NCBI GenBank assembly: GCA_024640925.1
Contig: JAHEEB010000352.1
Span: 1-5,537, forward strand
Direction of reading: 5' to 3'
DNA from: Bacteroidota bacterium
GTDB taxonomy: Bacteria > Bacteroidota > Bacteroidia > Bacteroidales > UBA10428
DNA length: 5,537 bases
Positions 1 to 4,840 of the stretch are shown piece by piece. The position numbers and the translations under genes are program-made. Position 1 is the stretch's first letter, and every line of letters begins with the position of its first letter. The notes under the pieces were generated by a model. It had not been told where the DNA came from. It saw only the letters and a list, made by a program, of their open reading frames with translations, and did not search any database.

Positions 1-300
1 TTTTCCTTTGTATGTATGTACAATTGGATTAACATTTCGTGCGGAAAAATCGGGACTGGTATCGACATGTGCGATGAACCCAATCGTAGCAATCTTTTTG
101 TCGGAGTTTGATGGAAGAGTAGCCATCAGGTATCCATTCCTGTCGAGTTCAACATCTTGCAGACCAATAGATTTTAATTCATCAGAAAGCATCATTTGAA
201 ATTCTAATTGACCTGGAGTAGAAGGGCAGTCTTTGGAATCTTCCTTTGAAGTAGTTTCTATTTTCACATATTTCAAAAAGCGCTCAACCAACTTTTCCAT
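1..300 (-). CDS. pepT: Peptidase T (tripeptide aminopeptidase), N-terminal 100 residues, cut by window edge
   Basis: The reverse strand reads open from an ATG at 300 to the window edge and gives exactly 100 residues, starting MEKLVERFLKYVKIETTSKE. The stretch GFIAHVDTSPDFSARNV (about residues 74-90) is the first metal-binding segment of the M20 metallopeptidase PepT. H78 and D80 fall at the same positions as the zinc-ligand histidine and catalytic aspartate of the Escherichia coli enzyme. The family is a cytosolic di-zinc exopeptidase of about 405-410 residues that removes the N-terminal residue from tripeptides. The other zinc ligands, the lid domain and the C-terminal histidine lie outside the window. 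The start is set by the alignment of H78/D80 and by the absence of an upstream in-frame alternative that fits the family. No Shine-Dalgarno sequence is seen, as is usual in Bacteroidetes. The gene diverges from lplA. The forward-strand reading over 8-199 is a shadow of this gene. Confidence 0.93.
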   Translation of the reverse strand, partial: MEKLVERFLKYVKIETTSKEDSKDCPSTPGQLEFQMMLSDELKSIGLQDVELDRNGYLMATLPSNSDKKIATIGFIAHVDTSPDFSARNVNPIVHTYKGK

Positions 301-343
301 ATATTCGTATTTTATTTTCTTTATTTCCCGAAATACGAATATA
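300..343. promoter_or_regulatory. Perfect 13-bp inverted repeat between pepT and lplA, touching the pepT start codon
   Basis: Bases 300-312 (TATATTCGTATTT) are the exact reverse complement of 331-343, with an 18-base spacer. The left arm ends on the A of the pepT ATG. The right arm ends 19 bases before the lplA ATG at 363. The whole intergenic region is only 62 bases, so both promoters or 5' leaders must overlap this repeat. It could be a regulator's operator, or a hairpin in the pepT leader that affects ribosome access. I found no clean Bacteroidetes promoter (TTG plus TAnnTTTG) here on either strand. The nearest -7 candidate for pepT is TATATTCG, one mismatch, reading leftward from 343, and it lacks a proper TTG. 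The repeat is seen directly; its role is inference. Confidence 0.55.
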
Positions 344-362
344 ATTTAAAAAACAGTAATTT

Positions 363-1328
363 ATGCTTTATGTTATGAGCAATTCATATAATCCCTTGTA
401 TAATCTGGCAGCAGAGGAGTATTTTTTGAAGAATAAAACGGAAGATTATTTTATGCTATGGCGTTCTGAACCGGCTGTCATTATTGGCAAACATCAAAAT
501 TTACCAGCTGAAATTAACTATCCGTTCATACGCAAAAATAATATGAAAGTAGCCAGAAGGTTAACGGGGGGTGGAACGGTTGTTCATGATATGCAAAACC
601 TGAATTTTTCTTTTATTGTAACTGGGGTTCAGGGTAAACTCATCGATTTTAAAAAATATATAGCTCCTATTATTGGTTTTTTACAATCAATTGGTGTTGC
701 AGCAACCATTGGAGTAAAAAATGATATAAGAATCGGGGAATCTAAAATTTCCGGAAACGCAGAACATGTTTTTAAAAACAGGGTATTACACCATGGCACA
801 TTGTTGTTTAATTCCAATTTAAAGAACATTGATATGGCGCTTTCGGTTGTACCTGGTAAGTATCAGGATAAGGCAGTACAATCGAACCGGGCTGTTGTGA
901 CAAATATTTCGCAATATTTGGCAAAGCCTATGGAAATTGAAGAGTTTGCATACGGATTATCAAAATTTATTTTAAAGAATGAACCCGCAGTAAATGCGAT
1001 ACACCTTTCAAATACTGATGAAGAGAGTATCCAAAGGCTCATGGAGGAAAAATATATTACAGACGAATGGATATGGGGTTATTCCCCCAGGTATACTTTT
1101 AAGAATGTATTTGATTACGAGGGCCAACATTGGCAGGTGATGCTGGAAGTAGAGAAGGGGAACATCATTACAGCTGAATTAAAAATAAATGGCATTAATA
1201 ACCAGCAAATTTCCGATTGTTTTAGAGGATTGCCGCATCGTTTCGATGTATTATTAAAAGAACTTGGAAAGCATCTTAACATGATCAGTCTGTTAACTTT
1301 AGAGCAGGTTGTTTCTGGTTTTTTTTAA
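363..1328 (+). CDS. lplA: Lipoate-protein ligase A
   Basis: Encodes 321 residues, close to the length of the two-domain E. coli LplA (about 338). LplA activates free lipoate with ATP to lipoyl-AMP and transfers it to the lysine of lipoyl domains (pyruvate and 2-oxoglutarate dehydrogenase, glycine cleavage H protein) in the cytosol. The catalytic domain shows NPLYNLAAEEYFL (10-22), the glycine-rich loop RRLTGGGTVVHD (65-76), NLNFSF (79-84), KISGNAE with catalytic-type Lys128 (128-134) and HHGTLLFN (143-150). The smaller C-terminal domain begins near WIWGYSPRYTF (236-246). The ATG at 363 fits the usual MLY N-terminus of the family; the in-frame ATG at 375 would remove conserved residues. No lipoyl synthase or octanoyltransferase gene is adjacent, which points to lipoate salvage rather than synthesis, although such genes may lie elsewhere. 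The cupin gene follows after 72 bases on the same strand without a visible terminator, so co-transcription is possible. Confidence 0.95.
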   Translation: MLYVMSNSYNPLYNLAAEEYFLKNKTEDYFMLWRSEPAVIIGKHQNLPAEINYPFIRKNNMKVARRLTGGGTVVHDMQNLNFSFIVTGVQGKLIDFKKYIAPIIGFLQSIGVAATIGVKNDIRIGESKISGNAEHVFKNRVLHHGTLLFNSNLKNIDMALSVVPGKYQDKAVQSNRAVVTNISQYLAKPMEIEEFAYGLSKFILKNEPAVNAIHLSNTDEESIQRLMEEKYITDEWIWGYSPRYTFKNVFDYEGQHWQVMLEVEKGNIITAELKINGINNQQISDCFRGLPHRFDVLLKELGKHLNMISLLTLEQVVSGFF

Positions 1329-1400
1329 TAGTGTTGAATAATAGTGTGATTGATTATAGAATTATCTTTAAAAGTAAATTTCCAACTTAAAACATTTCAT

Positions 1401-1796
1401 ATGGCTCAAATCGTTGACAAACCTACCCTTATAAAAGCGGCAGGAACAATTCCAAAACAGATAGAAGAATTCTTTGGGAGAGTGAACAGCAATACCTCAG
1501 AAGTTAGTATTGCCCGGATGAAAAGTCCCACAGGCTGGGAAGAACCAGGTCAATGTCCCAAATTTAATGAGTATACCATTGTTGTAAAGGGAGTTTTAAG
1601 GGTACAAATCAGGGATAAACAATTTGAAATCACTGCAGGACAGGGAATTCTCATTCAAAAAGGTGAATGGGTAAAGTATAGTACACCATATGAGGGAGGA
1701 GCTGAATATTTTGCTGTTTGTTTACCTGCTTTTTCTCCTGACATTGTAAACAGAGATGGTTTTATTCCCGAAAATAGTAAAGACCTAAAGTCATAA
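1401..1796 (+). CDS. Small single-domain cupin protein, function unknown
   Basis: Encodes 131 residues from the ATG at 1401. The frame is open further upstream to a TTG at 1350, but those 17 codons look like leader, and the ATG gives a natural N-terminus (MAQIVDKPTL). The core has the cupin beta-barrel pattern: GWEEPGQCPKFNEYTIVVKG (45-64) matches cupin motif 1 and AGQGILIQKGEWVKYSTP (79-96) matches motif 2. The tail AVCLPAFSPDIVNRDG (105-120) recalls a group of short bacterial cupins of similar length. The HxH pair of motif 1 and the histidine of motif 2 are absent; only a glutamate (E57) of the classical metal ligands remains. A metal-dependent enzyme role is therefore doubtful, and a small-molecule-binding role is possible. 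The product is probably cytosolic, since no signal peptide or membrane segment is seen. The gene lies 72 bases after lplA and ends just before a hairpin terminator. Fold confidence is good; the substrate is unknown. Confidence 0.85.
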   Translation: MAQIVDKPTLIKAAGTIPKQIEEFFGRVNSNTSEVSIARMKSPTGWEEPGQCPKFNEYTIVVKGVLRVQIRDKQFEITAGQGILIQKGEWVKYSTPYEGGAEYFAVCLPAFSPDIVNRDGFIPENSKDLKS

Positions 1797-1800
1797 AATA

Positions 1801-1829
1801 AAAAAGCCCCGAAAAATTTCGGAGCTTTT
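1801..1829. terminator. Hairpin terminator between convergent cupin and tRNA-His genes
   Basis: Bases 1802-1807 (AAAAGC) pair with 1824-1829 (GCTTTT). After one C/A mismatch, 1809-1813 (CCGAA) pair with 1818-1822 (TTCGG), leaving a 4-base loop. Read leftward, the stem is followed by TTTTTTATTTTA, a good U-tract, so it is strongest as the intrinsic terminator of the tRNA-His transcript. Read rightward, it sits 5 bases after the cupin stop codon, but its T-run is limited to the four Ts of the stem, so it may stop that transcript less efficiently. Confidence 0.8.
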
Positions 1830-1832
1830 AAG

Positions 1833-1907
1833 GGTGGAAGATGGGGTTCGAACCCACGACCAATGGAACCACAATCCACTACTCTAACCAGCTGAGCTAC
1901 ATCCACC
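1833..1907 (-). tRNA. tRNA-His (anticodon GTG)
   Basis: The reverse strand folds into a complete cloverleaf. The D arm is GCTC/GAGT. The anticodon stem GTGGA/TCCAT encloses loop TTGTGGT with anticodon GTG. The T arm is GTGGG/CCCAT with loop TTCGAAC. The extra 5' G (position -1, complement of 1907) opposite discriminator C73 is the histidine-tRNA identity element and is encoded in the gene. The 3' CCA is not encoded: C73 is followed by CTT, so CCA must be added by tRNA nucleotidyltransferase. The acceptor stem has one U6/U67 mismatch, with all other pairs Watson-Crick. The gene is followed leftward by a strong hairpin terminator and appears to be a single-gene transcript. Coordinates include G-1 and end at C73. 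Confidence 0.97.
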
Positions 1908-1931
1908 GTATATTATTAAAGAACTTTAATT

Positions 1932-1964
1932 CTAAATTAATCCATCTTTCTAAGCTTAAGCAAA
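1932..1964 (-). promoter_or_regulatory. Candidate promoter of the tRNA-His gene
   Basis: Read leftward, TTTG (1964-1961) is followed after 21 bases by TAATTTAG (1939-1932), one mismatch from the Bacteroidetes -7 consensus TAnnTTTG. Transcription would start near 1925, about 18 bases before the mature tRNA 5' end, a reasonable leader for RNase P processing. An alternative is the exact -7 match TATCTTTG at 1994-1987, but it lacks a TTG at the right distance and would give a leader of about 70 bases. Confidence 0.4.
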
Positions 1965-1987
1965 GGAAGGCACTGTTTAAGGAGTGC

Positions 1988-2003
1988 AAAGATAATTATC
2001 TTT
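1988..2003. repeat. 16-bp perfect palindrome in the tRNA-His / GNAT spacer
   Basis: AAAGATAATTATCTTT is identical to its reverse complement. It lies in the 221-base spacer between the divergent tRNA-His and acyltransferase genes. Its leftward half forms the exact Bacteroidetes -7 hexamer-plus pattern TATCTTTG (1994-1987), while the rightward half reads TATCTTTT, one mismatch. It may be a binding site for a dimeric regulator, two back-to-back promoter elements, or chance in AT-rich DNA. Confidence 0.4.
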
Positions 2004-2076
2004 TTGGAAAATGAAAAACTCTCGTAAAATATTCTGTTTTTCTTTAGGAATCTTTGTAGAGACCAGTTTTAAATAC

Positions 2077-2108
2077 GTTGTAGTGTTTATTGATAAATTG
2101 TAAATTTG
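2077..2108 (+). promoter_or_regulatory. Bacteroidetes-type promoter of the GNAT acyltransferase gene
   Basis: TTG at 2078-2080 is separated by 20 bases from TAAATTTG at 2101-2108, an exact match to the Bacteroidetes primary-sigma -7 consensus TAnnTTTG with the expected spacing. Transcription would begin around 2114-2116, giving a leader of about 14 bases before the ATG at 2129. The element lies inside the part of the open frame that precedes this ATG, which argues against any upstream start. Confidence 0.65.
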
Positions 2109-2128
2109 TCGGTTTAATTTTTGAGCAT

Positions 2129-3304
2129 ATGAATTTGAAAGAAGTAATTACATCATTTGATAAAAAGGAATTTCTTGAATTACCAAAAAGACTTTACAAG
2201 AACGAGCCTAACTGGATATGTCCGCTTGACATAGAAATTGATGGCATTTTTAACCCGGAATCGAACAGTAATTTTGAACATGGCGAAGCTATACGCTGGC
2301 TTTTGTATGATAATGAAGTTGTTGTTGGCCGTATTGCGGCATTTATCGATAAAATAAAAGTGAATCATTATAAATATCCGACAGGAGGTTGTGGTTTTTT
2401 CGAATGCATTAACAATCAGGAAGCTGCTTTCATGTTATTCGATACTGCAAAAAGGTGGCTAATGGATAGAGGAATGAAAGCTATGCTTGGACCGGTTAAT
2501 TTTGGAGAAAACTTTAATCATTGGGGATTGCTGGTCGATGGGTTCATGCCACAGGGATATGGAATGCCATATAACTTCCCTTATTACAAGGCTTTGTTTG
2601 AGAATTATGGTTTTAAGAATTATTTTGAGCAATACTCTTTTCATAAAGTACTTGCTGATGGATTTCCCGAGAGGATGTTGAAATTTGCTGAATATACAGA
2701 GCAAAGACCAGGGTATAGTTTCGAACACTTTTCATTTGAAAGAGTTGATGATTTTGTAGGGTATTTCGTAGAGGTTTATAATACTATCTGGAGTGCTTTT
2801 CATGATAATTATTCACCTCTGAAAGACAAAGATATAAGGGAAATGCTGGTGAATTCAAAATCAGTAATCGACGAAGAGCTTATCTGGTTTGCATTTGATA
2901 AGGGAAAACCTGTTGGTTTATTGGTTGTTATGCCCGATGTAAACCAAGTAATAAGTAAACTTGGAAATGGTAAACTTACCTTTCTGAATAAACTAAAGTT
3001 TCTTTTCTACAGGCGCCGTGCAATTACCCGATGTCGGGCTTTTGTTGCAGGTATTTATCCCGAATATCAGAATACGGGCATAATTGGTGCTTTATTTTAT
3101 CAGTTGATAAAAACACTGAGGAAGAAACCACATCAGAAAGAGATTGAACTTTCGTGGGTTGGTGATTATAATCCTAAGATGGAAACCATTTACGAAAAAA
3201 TTGGTGGTAAGAAAATGAAGACCCACATTACTTATATGCATCTTTTCGATTCTTCTCTTTCCTTTGAGCGTTTTACAAATGAATTTGAAGGGAAAAAGTA
3301 TTAG
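2129..3304 (+). CDS. YghO-like GNAT-fold N-acyltransferase
   Basis: Encodes 391 residues from the ATG at 2129. The frame stays open to a TTG at 2090, but a promoter -7 element covers that part. The protein resembles the large YghO-type GNAT family of about 380-390 residues. The N-terminal half has GGCGFFECINNQEAA (86-100), AKRWLMDRGMKAMLGPVNF (107-125) and GLLVDGFMPQGYGMPYNFPYY (133-153), typical of this family. The C-terminal half carries the GNAT acyl-CoA-binding segment YPEYQNTGIIGALFYQLI (310-327) with its QNTGIIG loop, and a motif-B-like NPKMETIYEKIGGKK (348-362). No signal peptide or clear membrane segment is seen; FLNKLKFLFYRRR (285-297) is a short basic and aromatic stretch that might contact a membrane. 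The acceptor substrate is not known from sequence. Large GNAT-fold proteins include bacterial ceramide synthases, so lipid acylation is one possibility (inference). The gene appears monocistronic, with its own promoter and a convergent neighbour downstream. Confidence 0.85.
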   Translation: MNLKEVITSFDKKEFLELPKRLYKNEPNWICPLDIEIDGIFNPESNSNFEHGEAIRWLLYDNEVVVGRIAAFIDKIKVNHYKYPTGGCGFFECINNQEAAFMLFDTAKRWLMDRGMKAMLGPVNFGENFNHWGLLVDGFMPQGYGMPYNFPYYKALFENYGFKNYFEQYSFHKVLADGFPERMLKFAEYTEQRPGYSFEHFSFERVDDFVGYFVEVYNTIWSAFHDNYSPLKDKDIREMLVNSKSVIDEELIWFAFDKGKPVGLLVVMPDVNQVISKLGNGKLTFLNKLKFLFYRRRAITRCRAFVAGIYPEYQNTGIIGALFYQLIKTLRKKPHQKEIELSWVGDYNPKMETIYEKIGGKKMKTHITYMHLFDSSLSFERFTNEFEGKKY

Positions 3305-3357
3305 GATTAGCTCCTTCGATTTTCCGAAATGGTATTAACCACATTCTGTTTCTAATA

Positions 3358-3412
3358 GCCACGAATTCAAAAACTTTATTTGGTGAGGTCAAACTGTTCA
3401 TGAACTCGTGGC
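3358..3412. repeat. Long-loop inverted repeat (GCCACGAATTCA ... TGAACTCGTGGC)
   Basis: Bases 3358-3369 pair with 3401-3412 over 12 positions with one mismatch (A3365/C3405) and a 31-base loop. In RNA transcribed leftward the mismatch becomes a G-U wobble, so the stem would be fully paired on that strand. It lies 53 bases after the acyltransferase stop. No T-run follows on either side, so it is not a classical terminator. It may be a structured 3' end or a copy of a dispersed palindromic repeat. Confidence 0.5.
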
Positions 3413-3415
3413 CAG

Positions 3416-3436
3416 TCCTGATAATTTACATCAGGA
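3416..3436. repeat. Short hairpin in the convergent spacer
   Basis: TCCTGAT (3416-3422) and ATCAGGA (3430-3436) form a perfect 7-bp stem with a 7-base loop, directly after the longer inverted repeat. It could be a weak 3'-end structure for either convergent gene, but no T-tract follows it. Confidence 0.35.
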
Positions 3437-3555
3437 GATAACTTAAACCAGATTACACATTTGAGAGTGCGTAAATCGGGTTAACCTATAAGCCAGACTG
3501 AAAGCAATTGAAAATTTAAATATTTCTGTTGCTTAATCAGGGTTAAATAGCCGGT

Positions 3556-3990
3556 TTAGAAACAAGAATCCAGTTTTCCGGAATAATAATATTTGAATGA
3601 TTTAAGTGCTTGTTCTTCTGCCCATTTTTCTACTCCCAGTTGTTTTATCTTGCAAAGATTAAAAACCTTCATGTTGTGTGGAAATTTATCACTATTGTCA
3701 ACCAACGGATGAAGCAAAATACAGGGAAAATCGCTGCACTCATAGCAAAACTCGACTTTTTTCTCCTTTGCACAAGTGTATGCCTTGCAATTGCCAGAAA
3801 ATCCATACAAGCGCAATGAATTACATTTCCCCTCAATATTTCTGCAGCCTGCACAGGGAATATCATTGGCAGAGCATTTCAGCATTTCAGCCATGTTCTT
3901 CTTTAATTGTTCATTTGTCGCCGATAAATAAAACGGACAGTTGAAACAGTCGCGCCCGCATGGGGCAGTTAGATTTTTATAATCCATCAT
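3556..3990 (-). CDS. Cysteine-rich DUF3795-type protein
   Basis: Encodes 144 residues from the first of two adjacent ATGs (3990; the second at 3987 is equally possible). Fourteen cysteines make up almost a tenth of the protein. They are arranged as CGRDCFNCP (11-19), C39, CAGC (46-49), C56, C68, C73, CYECSDFPC (82-90), C113 and C143. The opening APCGxxCxxCPFY and the later CxxCxxxPC are hallmarks of the DUF3795 family of small bacterial and archaeal proteins, usually 100-200 residues. The pattern suggests bound zinc or an iron-sulfur cluster, but the family's biochemical role is not established. No signal peptide is seen, so it is likely cytosolic. It lies 52 bases after the small sigma-factor gene on the same strand, so the two may share a transcript; an 8-bp inverted repeat sits in the gap. 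Family assignment is firm; function is unknown. Confidence 0.88.
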   Translation of the reverse strand: MMDYKNLTAPCGRDCFNCPFYLSATNEQLKKNMAEMLKCSANDIPCAGCRNIEGKCNSLRLYGFSGNCKAYTCAKEKKVEFCYECSDFPCILLHPLVDNSDKFPHNMKVFNLCKIKQLGVEKWAEEQALKSFKYYYSGKLDSCF

Positions 3991-3992
3991 GT

Positions 3993-4016
3993 TAAATAAA
4001 TTGGTTTGTTTATTTA
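3993..4016. repeat. 8-bp inverted repeat upstream of the DUF3795 gene
   Basis: TAAATAAA (3993-4000) and TTTATTTA (4009-4016) are exact reverse complements with an 8-base spacer. They lie in the 52-base gap between the sigma-factor stop and the DUF3795 start. All pairs are A-T, so an RNA hairpin would be weak. It could be an operator for DUF3795 or simple AT-rich chance. Confidence 0.3.
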
Positions 4017-4042
4017 GTGTAGCAAAATGGATTTTTGTGACC

Positions 4043-4744
4043 TTAATCGATTAAAAATTTTTCCCAATAGTTTTTACGAGGAAGTTCTTTATCGAATTTT
4101 TGATACAATCTGGCCAGTTTGGCAGTTCGGCCTAATTTTTTATATGCTTCCTGAATATTGTAGTGAGAAACAAATTTTTTAATCCGGCATTTACAGGTTA
4201 CATCCTGGTTATATAAAATACAATCTTTCTCCATAAAATGCCTGACTTTTATGCGCGATCGGGAAATATCTTTTCGGATATTCACTTCGCTGGTTTCCAT
4301 AATTTGACTGATTTGTTCAAAAGATAATCCTACAATCTCCCGAAAGAGAAAAATTAACCTGGAGCGATTGTTTATGCAATGACAAAATGCGGTCAGGCAT
4401 TCATCGCAACGTTCTTTAACCGAAGCAGCATTCGATTTTTCATCTTTAAGGGTAGTAATCTCAGGCAAATCGAAGAACTGGTTTATTTCCCTGGTTTTAA
4501 GAATTCTTTCTTCCCTGGCATAACGAATAATTGTTCTGTGTGCAATGGTATAAATCCATGTAGAAAATTCAGATTTTCCTTGAAATGTATGGATACTCTT
4601 TAATATTTCAAACCATACTTCCTGTGCGGCTTCCTCAGCAATGGCCGTATTTCTTATCATTCTTCGTGAGAGACTGGAGATCAACAGACCATATTTTTTG
4701 ATTATTTCATTGAATGAAAGGTCTATTTCTGGTTTGTTTTCCAT
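4043..4744 (-). CDS. Sigma-70 family (ECF-type) RNA polymerase sigma factor with Cys-containing C-terminal tail
   Basis: Encodes 233 residues from the ATG at 4744 (MENKPEIDLSFNEIIKKYG). The frame is open 24 codons further upstream, but that part covers the rpoD terminator and gives an unlikely hydrophobic leader. Region 2 spans about 11-80, with AEEAAQEVWFEIL (36-48) and the promoter-melting segment FSTWIYTIAHRTIIRYAREE (60-79). Region 4 spans about 113-172, with the helix-turn-helix LSFEQISQIMETSEVNIRKDISRSR (140-164). Regions 1 and 3 are missing, as in ECF factors. After region 4 a tail has C175-x8-C184-x-C186 followed by basic residues. This resembles a known sigma subgroup that ends in a CxLxN...CxCxKK pattern, and C113, C116, C121 and C123 precede it. 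The cysteines could bind a metal or sense redox state (inference). No anti-sigma gene is visible nearby. The gene lies 96 bases behind rpoD, beyond an intrinsic terminator, and 52 bases before DUF3795. Confidence 0.88.
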   Translation of the reverse strand: MENKPEIDLSFNEIIKKYGLLISSLSRRMIRNTAIAEEAAQEVWFEILKSIHTFQGKSEFSTWIYTIAHRTIIRYAREERILKTREINQFFDLPEITTLKDEKSNAASVKERCDECLTAFCHCINNRSRLIFLFREIVGLSFEQISQIMETSEVNIRKDISRSRIKVRHFMEKDCILYNQDVTCKCRIKKFVSHYNIQEAYKKLGRTAKLARLYQKFDKELPRKNYWEKFLID

Positions 4745-4781
4745 GAGAATAAGGGTTGCAGAATAAAGACTGAAAAGGAGG

Positions 4782-4814
4782 AAATAAAAAGAGGGAGATA
4801 ATAAAATCACCCTC
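4782..4814 (-). terminator. Intrinsic terminator of rpoD
   Basis: On the leftward strand GAGGG (4814-4810) pairs with CCCTC (4795-4791). After a T/T mismatch, GAT (4808-4806) pairs with ATC (4799-4797), closing a 6-base loop. The stem is followed directly by TTTTTATTT (4790-4782). It lies 26 bases after the rpoD stop codon and 37 bases before the ATG of the next sigma-factor gene. It should separate most transcription of the two genes. Confidence 0.75.
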
Positions 4815-4840
4815 ATATAGGAACATCAATAAGATTCAAA

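Larger units (their letters stand above)
3305..3555. other. Convergent intergenic spacer without a credible gene
   Basis: This 251-base stretch separates the stop codons of the rightward acyltransferase and the leftward DUF3795 gene. No reading frame of useful length or coding character was found on either strand. It contains two inverted repeats (annotated separately) and an 8-base GGTTAACC palindrome at 3479-3486. No intrinsic terminator with a proper T-run is evident for either gene. Confidence 0.6.

Noticed and set aside
8..199. Forward-strand open frame of 63 codons at the left edge.
   Set aside because: It lies antisense to the pepT coding sequence, whose protein has clear M20 peptidase motifs; the forward product has no recognisable features.
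1327..1347. Direct repeat AATAGTGT (1327-1334 and 1340-1347) after lplA.
   Set aside because: Two 8-base copies with no further units in AT-rich DNA; not distinguishable from chance.
1350..1400. TTG-initiated extension of the cupin gene.
   Set aside because: The extra 17 residues add nothing to the cupin fold, and a normal ATG follows at 1401.
1655..1906. Leftward 83-codon frame across the cupin 3' end and the tRNA.
   Set aside because: It reads through the tRNA-His gene and the terminator and is antisense to the cupin, so it is a shadow frame.
3473..3562. Imperfect repeat of an ATC(A)GGGTTAA...ATA(A)GCC pattern at about 3476-3494 and 3537-3552.
   Set aside because: Similarity needs gaps and covers only about 16-20 bases; one copy runs into the DUF3795 stop region. 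Too weak to call a repeat.
3610..3944. Several forward and alternate-frame open stretches inside the DUF3795 gene.
   Set aside because: All are shadows of the leftward frame, which alone shows the conserved cysteine motifs.
4745..4816. 24-codon upstream extension of the small sigma factor, giving a hydrophobic leader.
   Set aside because: It overlaps the rpoD terminator stem and T-run, and cytosolic sigma factors do not carry such leaders.
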